This document shows positions 43,516 through 51,797 of a DNA stretch of 64,000 nucleotides, one piece after another (the stretch's first letter is position 1; every line of letters starts with the position of its first letter). Location: assembly GCF_008124835.1 (NCBI RefSeq), contig NZ_VNHW01000005.1:124001-188000 (forward strand), read 5' to 3'. Made by a program: the position numbers and the translations under genes. Under the pieces are notes generated by a model, which was given only the letters and a program-made list of their open reading frames with translations, did not search any database and had not been told where the DNA came from. Source of the stretch: Blastococcus xanthinilyticus (lineage in GTDB: Bacteria > Actinomycetota > Actinomycetes > Mycobacteriales > Geodermatophilaceae).

Positions 43516-44658
43516 ATGCAGCACGGGACTTCCACCACCGCCGGCCACTCCCCGCGCCGGCCCCCCCGCCGCGGGTCCGCCCGCCGCATCTGGGCCCGGC
43601 ACCCCCAGATCGGGCTGGCCCTCCGCGCGGCGGTCGCCGCGACGGCGGCCTGGTGGCTGGCGCACCTGGTCCCCGCACCGCTGTCGGAGTACCCGTACTA
43701 CGCCCCGCTCGGCGCCGTCATCGCCACGACCACCTCCACCCTGGCCGGCTCGGTGCGCTCGTCGCTGCAGACGGTCGCCGCCATCGCGCTGGGCGCCGGG
43801 GTCGCGGTCGCGGGGAAGACGGTGATCGACCCGCGGCTGCTCACCCTCGCCGTGGTCATCGCCGTCGCCGTGCTGCTGTCCGGGTGGCAGCGGCTGGGCA
43901 GCGCCAGCAGCTGGGTGGCCACCTCGGCGCTGTTCGTGCTGCTCTTCGGCAGCGAGAACACGACGGCGTACGTGCTCGGCTACCTCGGCCTCACCTTCCT
44001 GGGCGGGCTCGTCGGCGTCGCGGTGACCCTGGCCTTCCCGCCGCTCCCCCTGGCGCCCGCGCAGCAGTCGCTGGCCACCCTGCGCGACGCCCTGGCCGGC
44101 CAGCTCGACGACCTCGTGGACGGGCTGCGGCAGGAGCATCCGCCGACGCAGGACGACTGGCGGGGGCGCATCCACACGATCGACCCGCTGCTGGCCCAGA
44201 TGCGTGACGCCGTCCGGCAGACCGACGAGGCCCGTCGGGGCAACCGACGGGCGGCGCGGTACCGGGAGACCGTGGACCGGCAGTACGAGCAGGGGCGCGC
44301 GCTCGAGCGCCTGACGCTGCTCGTCGAGGACCTCACCCAGCTGATCGCCGAGACCGAGGTGGCCCACCGGGATCACGTACCGCTGGGGCCGAGCCTGCGG
44401 CCCCCGGCCTCCCGGGCCCTCGCGGCGCTGGCCGACGTGCTCCGCTCGGTCGAGGGCGCGTCGGCCGATCCCGACGCGGTCCGCGAGACCGACACCGCGC
44501 TGGCCGAGTTCGCCACCGAGCTGCGCCGCGCCCGGGCGACCACCGACGACGACCTCTTCGAGGCCGGGAACATCCTGGAGAACCTCCGCCGGTCGCTGGA
44601 CTCCGTCCGGCCGGCCGAGCAGGACGAGCAGGAGGAGCAGGGGACGAGCGGCGCTTGA
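43516..44658 (+). CDS. FUSC/aromatic-acid-exporter-like membrane protein
   Basis: The 380-residue protein has an Arg-rich N-terminus, about six membrane helices between residues 30 and 175 (IGLALRAAVAATAAWWLAHL; ESEYPYY-type entry as SEYPYYAPLGAVIATT) and a long cytoplasmic helical C-terminal half. The ArAE/FUSC families export aromatic acids or hydrophobic compounds. The ATG at 43516 is preferred over upstream in-frame codons because the membrane region begins shortly after it. The MerR-clamp gene follows after 46 bases on the same strand. Confidence 0.78.
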   Translation: MQHGTSTTAGHSPRRPPRRGSARRIWARHPQIGLALRAAVAATAAWWLAHLVPAPLSEYPYYAPLGAVIATTTSTLAGSVRSSLQTVAAIALGAGVAVAGKTVIDPRLLTLAVVIAVAVLLSGWQRLGSASSWVATSALFVLLFGSENTTAYVLGYLGLTFLGGLVGVAVTLAFPPLPLAPAQQSLATLRDALAGQLDDLVDGLRQEHPPTQDDWRGRIHTIDPLLAQMRDAVRQTDEARRGNRRAARYRETVDRQYEQGRALERLTLLVEDLTQLIAETEVAHRDHVPLGPSLRPPASRALAALADVLRSVEGASADPDAVRETDTALAEFATELRRARATTDDDLFEAGNILENLRRSLDSVRPAEQDEQEEQGTSGA

Positions 44659-44704
44659 CCCTCGACCCGGTCGAGGCCGCAGGGTCGTGGACGTGGAGGG
44701 ACGC

Positions 44705-45703
44705 ATGCGCGGGATCGGCCAGATGGCCCGGGACACCGGGCTCACGGTGAGCGCGTTGCGGTTCTACGACGGCGCCGGCGTGCTCGCGCCGGCGCACGTG
44801 GACCCGCAGAGCGGCTACCGCTGGTACAGCGACGACCAGGTGCTCGTCGCCCGGCTCGTGGCCCGGCTGCGGCGGGTGGGCATGCCGCTCGCCGACATCA
44901 GCCGGGTCGTCGCGCACCGGGGTGACCCGGCCGTCGTGGACGCCGTCCTCGCAGTACACCTCGCGCGCCTGGAGGACGGTCTGGCCGACGCCCGCCGCGA
45001 GCTCTCCGCAGCCCGTTCCCTCCTCGCCCGGGAGGGCACCGTGACCAGCATCCGGACCACGACCCGCACGCTGCTCGAGGCGCTGCGCGCCGTCCGGTTC
45101 GCCGTGGGCACCGACCCCGGCCTGCCGATGCTCACCGGCGTCCTGCTCGACGCCGACGGCGACGCCGTCCGGGTGGTCGCCACCGACACCTACCGGCTGG
45201 TCGTGCGCACGCTGCCCGCCGAGCTCGCCGGCCCCCCGGTCAGCGCCATCCTCCCGCTGGAGCTGGTCGACCGGCTGCTCGCGACGGCGGGGTCCGGCCC
45301 GGCGACCGTGCGGGTGGCGGGGGCCGAGGTCGCGGTGGAGACGGACGGCGGCGTGCTGCGCGCGGATCGGGTGGACGCCGACTTCCCGGACTACCGGCGG
45401 GTGCTGCGGGACGCCGGCGCCGCGCGGGTGGAGCTCGACGTCGACCGGTTCCGCGCCGAGCTGGCCGCCCCGCCCACCCGCACCGTGCCCGTCGGCCCGG
45501 ACGGCGGCACCGGGACCGCCACGGTGCTCACCGTCGGCGGCGTCGAGCTGGGGGTGAACCGGAAGTTCCTGCTGGAGGCGCTGGACGCGCAGGACGCCGG
45601 CCAGCTCGTCCTCGACCTCGACGGGCCGATCGCGCCGCTGGTGCTCCGCGCGCCCGACCGACCCGGGGACGTCAGCCTGCTCATGCCGATGGCGCTGAGC
45701 TGA
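44705..45703 (+). CDS. MerR regulator fused to DNA polymerase III beta (sliding clamp) domains II and III
   Basis: The 332-residue protein has a MerR helix-turn-helix and wing (about 1-70, MRGIGQMARDTGLTVSALRF), a dimerisation helix (75-112), and then two clamp-like domains. Domain II-like (118-234) has GVLLDADGDAVRVVATDTYR and ends DFPDYRRVL; domain III-like (238-332) has VNRKFLLEALDA and ends LLMPMALS. These match E. coli DnaN segments VATDGHRLAV, FPDYRRVLPK and VVMPMRL. Clamp domain I is missing. The cleft between domains II and III that binds clamp-binding peptides appears kept. The ATG has GGAGGG four bases upstream. The target and ligand are unknown. Confidence 0.85.
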   Translation: MRGIGQMARDTGLTVSALRFYDGAGVLAPAHVDPQSGYRWYSDDQVLVARLVARLRRVGMPLADISRVVAHRGDPAVVDAVLAVHLARLEDGLADARRELSAARSLLAREGTVTSIRTTTRTLLEALRAVRFAVGTDPGLPMLTGVLLDADGDAVRVVATDTYRLVVRTLPAELAGPPVSAILPLELVDRLLATAGSGPATVRVAGAEVAVETDGGVLRADRVDADFPDYRRVLRDAGAARVELDVDRFRAELAAPPTRTVPVGPDGGTGTATVLTVGGVELGVNRKFLLEALDAQDAGQLVLDLDGPIAPLVLRAPDRPGDVSLLMPMALS

Positions 45704-45708
45704 CCCCG

Positions 45709-45767
45709 CCGTTCGTGCACGAACGGTGGCCACCCCGGCCGGGAGACGACCGTTCGTGCACGAACGG
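45709..45767. repeat. Palindromic 59-bp element, copy 1
   Basis: Two perfect CCGTTCGTGCACGAACGG palindromes (45709-45726 and 45750-45767) flank a 23-base spacer that contains GGCCGGG. It lies between convergent genes, five bases after the MerR-clamp stop and 12 bases from the hydrolase stop. It may act as a bidirectional terminator. A second copy lies at 46588-46646. Confidence 0.85.
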
Positions 45768-45779
45768 TGCGACCCCGGG

Positions 45780-46565
45780 TCAGCGGGACGTGCGGTCGAG
45801 CACCAGCCGGACGGTCTCCGCGGGCTCGTCCCACAGCGGGAAGTGCCCCGAGTGCGCGAACCAGTGGAGCTCGGCGTCGGGGAACGCCGCGATGGCCCGG
45901 GCGGCCTGGCGGGCGAGGGTGACCCGGTCGCGGCGGCCCCAGCCGATGGTCAGCCGCCCGGGCAGCGTGCCCGCCGGCGCGCCCTGCTGCTCCGGGCCAC
46001 GGGCCAGGTCGTCGAGCACCGCGCCGAAGGACGGCGAATCGAGGTAGCCCTCGAGCTCGGTGCGGACGACGCCGGGATCCAGGGCCCAGGGACGGGCGGA
46101 GAACTGCGGAAGCAGGGCGGTCCGGCCGGCAGGGTTGCCCAGCAGTGCGGGCAGGGCCGGGCGGATCCGGCGGAGCAGGCCGACCGACGCCGCGATGCTG
46201 GCGCGGAACACCGCCGCCTCCCGGTCGGTCCAGAACCCGCCCGGGTCGAGCGCGACGTTGTCCGCGCCCGTTCCGCGCCGGCTGAGCTCCAGCACCATCC
46301 GGGCCCCCAGCGAGCTGCCGACCAGCGGCGCATCGGCCAGCCCCTCGGCGCGCAGCCACTCCTCCAGCGCGTCGGTGAGCGCGGCGAAGGACGGGGCGGC
46401 CAGCGGTGGGGTGTCCCCGGCGAACCCCGGCAGGTCGACCGCGACGACGCTGCGCTCCGCGCTCAGCCCGGGGAGCACCGGCAGCCAGGTGCGCCAGGAG
46501 CCACCCAGCCCGTGCACGAGGACGAGCGGTGGGCCGGACCCGGTGCGGTGCGCGGAGAGCTGCAT
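45780..46565 (-). CDS. Alpha/beta hydrolase
   Basis: The 261-residue enzyme has the oxyanion block LVLVHGLGGSWRTWLPVLPG, the second-strand AVDLPGFAGDTPP and the nucleophile elbow LVGSSLGARMVLELS, with the C-terminal histidine in WFAHSGHFPLWDEPAE. The substrate is unknown; small-ester or C-C hydrolases share this fold. It is flanked on both sides by the 59-bp palindromic element. ATG start. Confidence 0.87.
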   Translation of the reverse strand: MQLSAHRTGSGPPLVLVHGLGGSWRTWLPVLPGLSAERSVVAVDLPGFAGDTPPLAAPSFAALTDALEEWLRAEGLADAPLVGSSLGARMVLELSRRGTGADNVALDPGGFWTDREAAVFRASIAASVGLLRRIRPALPALLGNPAGRTALLPQFSARPWALDPGVVRTELEGYLDSPSFGAVLDDLARGPEQQGAPAGTLPGRLTIGWGRRDRVTLARQAARAIAAFPDAELHWFAHSGHFPLWDEPAETVRLVLDRTSR

Positions 46566-46587
46566 CGACCGGCCCTACCCGCCCCCG

Positions 46588-46646
46588 CCGGATGTGCACG
46601 AACGGTGGCCACCCCGGCCGGGAGACGACCGTTCGTGCACGAACGG
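46588..46646. repeat. Palindromic 59-bp element, copy 2 (left palindrome degenerate)
   Basis: Fifty-three bases (46594-46646) are identical to copy 1 (45715-45767), in direct orientation. The outer half of the left palindrome has three changes. It lies 23 bases after the acyl-CoA dehydrogenase stop on the minus strand and upstream of the hydrolase start. Confidence 0.85.
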
Positions 46647-46669
46647 CGGGGGGCGACGGCGAGGCGGCC

Positions 46670-47926
46670 TCAGCCCAGGGGCGAGCGGGGCAGCAGGCGG
46701 TCGCTGATGATCCGCTTCTGGATCTCGCTGGTGCCCTCGAAGATCGTGGTCAGGCGGGCGTCCCGCCAGTGCCGCTCCACCTGCCGCTCGGTGGTGTAGC
46801 CGTTGCCGCCGTGCAGCTGCATCGCCTGGTTGGTCACCCGCACCGACATCTCGGTGGCCTCGAGCTTCACCATCGAGGCCTCCTTGTGCACCGGCAGGCC
46901 GAGGTCGAGCAGGTGGGCGACCTGCCGGTAGAAGGCGCGGGACTGCTCGATCTGCGCCGCCATCTCGGCGACGGCGAACCGCAGCGCCTGGAAGTCACCG
47001 ATCGGGTGGCCGAACTGCTCGCGCTCCTGCAGGTAGCGGATCGAGTCCTCGAGCGCGGCGCGGGCCAGGCCGACGGCGCGGGCGGCGGTGTGCACCCGCG
47101 CGGTGTTGAGGAACTTCTGCGCCTCGGCGAACCCGGCCTGCTTCGCCTCCTCGCCCTCGGCGGCGCTCTCCTCCCGCGCGGCGCGCGCCTCGTCGATGAC
47201 GTTCTCCGCCGGGATCCGGACGCCGTCGAAGGTGAGGTCCCAGGTGAGGAAGCCGTGGTAGCCGATCTTGTCGATCGGGGAGCCGGACAGGCCCGCGGGG
47301 AACTCGCCGCGCTCCTTCTCCAGGAGCAGGTTGACCAGGCCGGCGGACCGGGACTCCCCCGGCCCCGGGTCGCGTTCGCGCACCAGCACCTGGATGAAGT
47401 CCGCGGCCTTGGCGTTGCCGCACCAGCGCTTGCGCCCGGTGACCACCCACTCGTCGCCGTCGCGGACGGCGCGGGTGGAGACCCCGGCGAGGTCGGAGCC
47501 GGCGTCGGGCTCGGAGAGCGCGATCGCGCCGATCCAGTCGCCGCGGGCGCTGCGGGCCATCAGCTCGTGCCGGCGGTCGGCGTCGGGCACCGCCGTCCCG
47601 AGGCCCTGGGACCGGGCCAGGATGCTGGCCGTCGACATCCAGGCGCGGGCCAGCTCCTCGCTGACCATGCAGTACTCGAAGACGCCGAGGCCCAGGCCGC
47701 CCTGCTCGGCGGGCACGGTGATGCCGAAGTACCCGAGCTCGGCCAGCCGGGCGAGCAGCGACGCCGGGATCTCGCCCTTCTGCGGGTCGAGCTCGTTCGC
47801 GACCGGCAGCACCTCGTCGGTCGCGAACCGGCGGGCCTGCTCCTGCAGCGCCTCCCGCTCCGGGGTGTGCCACGGCGGCAGCAGCACCGGGGGCTGCGGC
47901 TCGAGGATGTCGTCGGTGCCGGTCAT
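46670..47926 (-). CDS. Acyl-CoA dehydrogenase
   Basis: The 418-residue flavoprotein has the FAD/substrate block ALSEPDAGSDLAGVSTRAV, the middle beta domain with VVTGRKRWCGNAKAADF, and the C-terminal QLHGGNGYTTERQVERHWRD and TIFEGTSEIQKRIISDRLL, where Glu at about 397 is the catalytic base. It oxidises acyl-CoA to enoyl-CoA. The ATG has GAGGAGG seven bases ahead. A 25-residue Glu/Ala-rich insertion (EARAAREESAAEGEEAKQAG) in the middle domain is unusual. A copy of the palindromic element follows the stop. Confidence 0.92.
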   Translation of the reverse strand: MTGTDDILEPQPPVLLPPWHTPEREALQEQARRFATDEVLPVANELDPQKGEIPASLLARLAELGYFGITVPAEQGGLGLGVFEYCMVSEELARAWMSTASILARSQGLGTAVPDADRRHELMARSARGDWIGAIALSEPDAGSDLAGVSTRAVRDGDEWVVTGRKRWCGNAKAADFIQVLVRERDPGPGESRSAGLVNLLLEKERGEFPAGLSGSPIDKIGYHGFLTWDLTFDGVRIPAENVIDEARAAREESAAEGEEAKQAGFAEAQKFLNTARVHTAARAVGLARAALEDSIRYLQEREQFGHPIGDFQALRFAVAEMAAQIEQSRAFYRQVAHLLDLGLPVHKEASMVKLEATEMSVRVTNQAMQLHGGNGYTTERQVERHWRDARLTTIFEGTSEIQKRIISDRLLPRSPLG

Positions 47927-48049
47927 GGTGCGTCCTCCTCGTCGAGGGCGGTGATCACCCACCTGGCACCTGGCTGTTCCCCCACGGTGCTCGATCACCC
48001 GCGGTCGTGACCAGCCTCACGGCCGCGCCGACCGCTGGTCCGTGACCGG

Positions 48050-50029
48050 TCAGGCGCCCCGTTCCCGCGCCAGCGCGATGTAGTGCTCCACCAGCGAGGC
48101 GTCGTCGACGGTGCCGGTGTTCACCGCCTTCGCCGGGTCGATGCCCTGGAACAGCCGCTTGAGCGGCACCTCCAGCCGCTTGCCGGTGCGGGTGTGCGGC
48201 ACCCCGGGGACGGCGATGACCTCGTCGGGCACGTGCCGCGGTGAGGCCTCGGCCCGGATCGCCGACCTCAGCCGGCCGATCAGCTCGTCGGTCAGCTCCG
48301 CCCCCGGGGCCAGCTGCACGAACAGCGGCATCCAGTAGCCGCCGTCGGGCAGCTCCACCCCGAGGACGACGCAGTCGGCCACCTCACCGAACGCCTCGAC
48401 GACGGCGTAGATGTCGGCGGTGCCCATGCGCACCCCGCCGCGGTTGAGCGTGGAGTCCGACCGCCCGGTGATCAGGCAGGTGCCGCGGTCGGTGATCTCC
48501 AGCCAGTCACCGTGCCGCCACACACCGGGCCACGGCTCGAAGTAGGCGGCGCGGTACCGGGCGCCGTCGGGGTCGTTCCAGAAGTAGAGCGGCATCGAGG
48601 GCATCGGCTCGGTGATCACCAGCTCGCCCAGCTCGCCGGTGACCGGCTCGCCGTCCTCGTCCCACGCGGCGGCGGCGACGGCGAGCATCGGGCGCTGCAG
48701 CTCCCCCGCCGTCACCGGCAGCAGCAGCGTGCTGCCGATGAACCCGGTGGCGACGTCGGTGCCGCCGGACAGCGAGCCCAGGAAGACGTCGCGGCCGACG
48801 GCGTCGTAGACCCAGCGGAACGTCGACGCCGGCAGCGGCGACCCGGTGACGCCGACCGACCGCACCGCGGAGAGGTCGTAGCGCTCCCCCGGCCGCTCGC
48901 CGGCCTTCTCGCAGGCACCCAGGTAGCCGGGGCTGACGCCGAAGAACGTGATGCCGGTGCGCGCGGCCAGGGCGAACAGCGCGTCGACGGCCGGATAGGT
49001 CGGCGCGCCGTCGTAGACGACCACCGTCGCGCCGGACAGCAGCGCGGAGGCGGAGATGTTCCACATGATCCAGGCGGTGGAGGCGTACCAGAAGAACCGG
49101 TCGCCGGGGCCGATGTCCATGTGCAGGTCGGCCTGCTTGCGCTGCTCCAGCACCACGCCGCCGTGCCCGTGCACGATGCCCTTGGGCAGCCCGGTCGTGC
49201 CGGAGGAGTAGACGATCCACAGCGGGGCGTCGAACGCCGTCGGCTCGAACTCCGGCTCCTGCTCGTCGGCGACCGCGTCGGCCCAGGCCAGCGCGCCCTC
49301 GGGGGTCTCGCCGGGGAAGACCCGCGGCAGGCTGATCGTCGTCCGGACGCTGGGCAGCGCCGCGCGCAGCTCGGCGACGACGTCCCGCCGGTCGTGCGGC
49401 CGGCCGTTCCACCGGTAGCCGTCGACGGCCACCAGCACGGTCGGCTCGATCTGGGCGAACCGGTCGAGCACCGCCCGGGTGCCGAAGTCCGGCGCGCAGG
49501 AGGACCACACCGCTCCGATCGACGCGGCGCCGAGGAAGGCGACCATCGCCTCGGGCACGTTCGGCAGGTAGCCCGCGACCCGGTCACCGGGGCGCACGCC
49601 GAGGCGGCGCAGCGTCGCGGCGAAGGCACCGACCTGGCCGCGCAGCGCGGCCCAGGAGATCTCCTCGGGCTCGAGGTCCTCGGCGACGGCGATCAGCGCC
49701 GGCCGGTCGTCGGCGGCCTGCCGGAACACCTGCTCGGCGACGTTGACGCTCGTGCCGGGGAACCAGACCGCGCCGGGCATCTCCCGGCCGGCCAGCACCT
49801 GCTCGTCCGGGACGCCGGGGAGCACGCCGGTCCACTCCGCGACGTCGGCCCAGAACTGGTCGAGGTGCTCCACCGACCAGCGCCACAGCCGGTCGTAGTC
49901 GACCGGATCGCCGAAGGAGAGCCCGCGCCGGCCGGCCACCCAGCCGGCGAACGCGGCCATCCGCGTGCCGGCGATGCTCGCCGGGGTGGGCTGCCAGAGG
50001 ACCTCGGGGGCGGACGCGTCGGCGGGCAC
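48050..50029 (-). CDS. aacS: Acetoacetate-CoA ligase (acetoacetyl-CoA synthetase)
   Basis: The 659-residue adenylate-forming enzyme has family-specific N-terminal blocks (VLWQPTPASIAGTRMAAF; LWRWSVEHLDQFW), the AMP-binding loop YSSGTTGLPKGIVHGHGG, GDWLEITDRGTCLITGRSDS and the catalytic lysine near the end in HTRTGKRLEVPLKRLF. It activates acetoacetate to acetoacetyl-CoA, linking ketone-body or leucine catabolism to lipid or polymer metabolism. The GTG at 50029 is chosen because homology starts within ten residues; the ribosome site is weak. Confidence 0.92.
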   Translation of the reverse strand: MPADASAPEVLWQPTPASIAGTRMAAFAGWVAGRRGLSFGDPVDYDRLWRWSVEHLDQFWADVAEWTGVLPGVPDEQVLAGREMPGAVWFPGTSVNVAEQVFRQAADDRPALIAVAEDLEPEEISWAALRGQVGAFAATLRRLGVRPGDRVAGYLPNVPEAMVAFLGAASIGAVWSSCAPDFGTRAVLDRFAQIEPTVLVAVDGYRWNGRPHDRRDVVAELRAALPSVRTTISLPRVFPGETPEGALAWADAVADEQEPEFEPTAFDAPLWIVYSSGTTGLPKGIVHGHGGVVLEQRKQADLHMDIGPGDRFFWYASTAWIMWNISASALLSGATVVVYDGAPTYPAVDALFALAARTGITFFGVSPGYLGACEKAGERPGERYDLSAVRSVGVTGSPLPASTFRWVYDAVGRDVFLGSLSGGTDVATGFIGSTLLLPVTAGELQRPMLAVAAAAWDEDGEPVTGELGELVITEPMPSMPLYFWNDPDGARYRAAYFEPWPGVWRHGDWLEITDRGTCLITGRSDSTLNRGGVRMGTADIYAVVEAFGEVADCVVLGVELPDGGYWMPLFVQLAPGAELTDELIGRLRSAIRAEASPRHVPDEVIAVPGVPHTRTGKRLEVPLKRLFQGIDPAKAVNTGTVDDASLVEHYIALARERGA

Positions 50030-50087
50030 GAGCGCACCCTGCCATCCCCGGCGGCGACCGGCCAGGGTCGTGCCAGGCTGCGGAGCC

Positions 50088-51062
50088 ATGGACGCCGCCC
50101 TTCCCGAGCTGCTGACCGACTTCGGCCTCTCGCTCGTGGTCACGACCGGCCGCGGCGGGCAGCTGCTGCTGGTGCGGGCCGACGAGCGCGGCGACGGGAT
50201 CCGCGCGCTGCCGTTCGAGAGCCCGACGGGCATCGCCGTCCGCCCCGACCGCTTCGCGCTGGCCACCGCCCGCCAGGTCCTCGACTACCGCAGCCAGCCG
50301 GCGGTCGCCGCCCGGCTGGACGACGACCGCCACGACACCTGCTTCGTCCCGCGCGCGGCGCACTGGACCGGCGCCATCGGCGCGACCGAGCTGGCCTGGG
50401 CCGGCGACCGGCTGTGGGTGGTCTCGTCGGCCTTCTCGTGCCTCGCGACCCTGGACGCCGACCACAGCTTCCGCCCGGAGTGGCGGCCGCCGTTCGTCTC
50501 CGCGCTGGCCCCTGACGACCGCTGCCACCTGAACGGGATCGCGGTCCGTGACGGAGCGGTCCGCTACGCCACGGCGCTGGGCCGCAGCGACACCGCGGAC
50601 GGCTGGCGGGAGCACGCCCGCGACGGCGGGCTCCTCCTGGAGGTGCCCGGTGGCGAGGTGCTGGCCGGCGGCCTCGCGCTGCCGTACTCCCCGCGCTGGC
50701 ACGACGGCCGACTCTGGCTGCTCGAGGCCGGCGCCGGCGCGCTGGTGTCGGTCGACCCGGCCTCCGGCGAGCGCACCGTGGTCGCCACGGTGCCCGGCTT
50801 CGCCCGCGGGCTGGCGCTGGCCGGGCGGTACGCCGTCATCGGGATCTCCCCCGGCGACGAGGGCCCGGCCTGCGGCCTCGAGGTGGTCGACACCCGCACG
50901 GGCGGCGCGGTGGCGTCGCTGCGCTTCGGCGGCGCCGTCGAGGAGATCACCGACGTGCAGCTGGTGCCGTTCCGGTTCCCGGAGGTGCTGGAGCCCGACG
51001 CGCCGCTGACCGCCACCTGCTTCGTGCTGCCGGTCGAGACGCTGGCCGACGTCGCCCGCTGA
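50088..51062 (+). CDS. TIGR03032 (DUF4915) family beta-propeller-like protein
   Basis: The 324-residue protein carries the family core SFRPEWRPPFVSALAPDDRC directly followed by HLNGIAVRDGAVRYATALG, preceded by VVSSAFSCLATLDADH and followed by ALPYSPRWHDGRLWLLEAGAG. Repeated strand patterns suggest a six-bladed propeller. The function is unknown; the family is often found near redox or peptide-related genes. It is divergent from aacS with 58 bases between. Confidence 0.82.
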   Translation: MDAALPELLTDFGLSLVVTTGRGGQLLLVRADERGDGIRALPFESPTGIAVRPDRFALATARQVLDYRSQPAVAARLDDDRHDTCFVPRAAHWTGAIGATELAWAGDRLWVVSSAFSCLATLDADHSFRPEWRPPFVSALAPDDRCHLNGIAVRDGAVRYATALGRSDTADGWREHARDGGLLLEVPGGEVLAGGLALPYSPRWHDGRLWLLEAGAGALVSVDPASGERTVVATVPGFARGLALAGRYAVIGISPGDEGPACGLEVVDTRTGGAVASLRFGGAVEEITDVQLVPFRFPEVLEPDAPLTATCFVLPVETLADVAR

Positions 51063-51077
51063 CGGCATCCTGAGCGC

Positions 51078-51497
51078 GTGCTCCCCGACCCCGCCCCCGA
51101 GCGCGACGACATCGAGCGGAACGTCCTGGGCGGACCGCTGCAGCCGTGCGGCACCGACCCGGTCACCGGCTTCTACCGCGACGGGCACTGCGCCTCCGGC
51201 CCGGAGGACCTCGGCCGGCACACCGTCTGCGCCGTCGTCTCAACCGAGTTCCTGGCGGCGCAGCGGGAGCTGGGCAACGACCTCACCACCCCGCGCCCGG
51301 AGTACGGCTTCCCGGGGCTGCGGCCGGGTGACCGGTGGTGCGTCGTCGCCGTCCGGTGGCTGCAGGCCTACCAGGCCGGCGCCGCGTCGGGGGTCGTGCT
51401 GGCCGCGACCAACGCCCGCGCCCTGGAGGTGGTGCCGCTAGAGGCGCTGCGCCAGCACGCCGTCGACGTGCCGGACGACGTCAGCGGCCTGGAATGA
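51078..51497 (+). CDS. DUF2237 family protein
   Basis: The 139-residue protein begins with RNVLGGPLQPCGTDPVTGFY and RDGHCASGPEDLGRHTVCAV, which define DUF2237, followed by FLAAQRELGNDLTTPRPEYG and CVVAVRWLQAYQAG. The conserved Cys and His residues could bind metal. The function is unknown. The GTG lies 15 bases after the TIGR03032 stop, so the two may be co-transcribed. Confidence 0.85.
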   Translation: MLPDPAPERDDIERNVLGGPLQPCGTDPVTGFYRDGHCASGPEDLGRHTVCAVVSTEFLAAQRELGNDLTTPRPEYGFPGLRPGDRWCVVAVRWLQAYQAGAASGVVLAATNARALEVVPLEALRQHAVDVPDDVSGLE

Positions 51498-51506
51498 GCG
51501 AGGAGC

Positions 51507-51707
51507 TCAGCCGCCGGTCCCCCCACCGCCGAGCATCCAGCTGTTCTTGTTGACCGCACCCCGGGCGTCCGGGCCGTCGAGCCGGTCGCGGTCCAGCGGG
51601 CCGTCGGGCAGCTCGTCGCGCCGGTCCCGCTGGGCGGGCCGGCGCCGGAGGTACCAGGTGGCCGCGACCACCACGAGCACCGCCGCCGCGATCAGCAGCC
51701 ACTCCAC
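51507..51707 (-). CDS. Small single-pass membrane protein, 66 aa
   Basis: The GTG at 51707 has GAGGAGG four bases ahead. The peptide starts VEWLLIAAAVLVVVAATWYL, a membrane helix, then a charged Arg/Asp-rich stretch and a Gly-rich tail (NSWMLGGGGTGG). The convergent layout with DUF2237 supports a real gene. The function is unknown. Confidence 0.6.
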   Translation of the reverse strand: MEWLLIAAAVLVVVAATWYLRRRPAQRDRRDELPDGPLDRDRLDGPDARGAVNKNSWMLGGGGTGG

Positions 51708-51797
51708 GGGACCTCCTCGGGACGGATGCCGCAACCGTAGGCGCCGCAGGCCGCGCGGCGCCGGAATGAACGCGCGGCCGGAGGCGCTGCGGGCGGC

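Noticed and set aside
45709-46646. Repeats flanking the hydrolase considered as insertion-sequence ends or attachment sites
   Set aside because: No transposase, integrase or short target duplication is present, and the enclosed gene is an ordinary alpha/beta hydrolase with local codon use. The repeats are kept as a finding, not called a mobile element.
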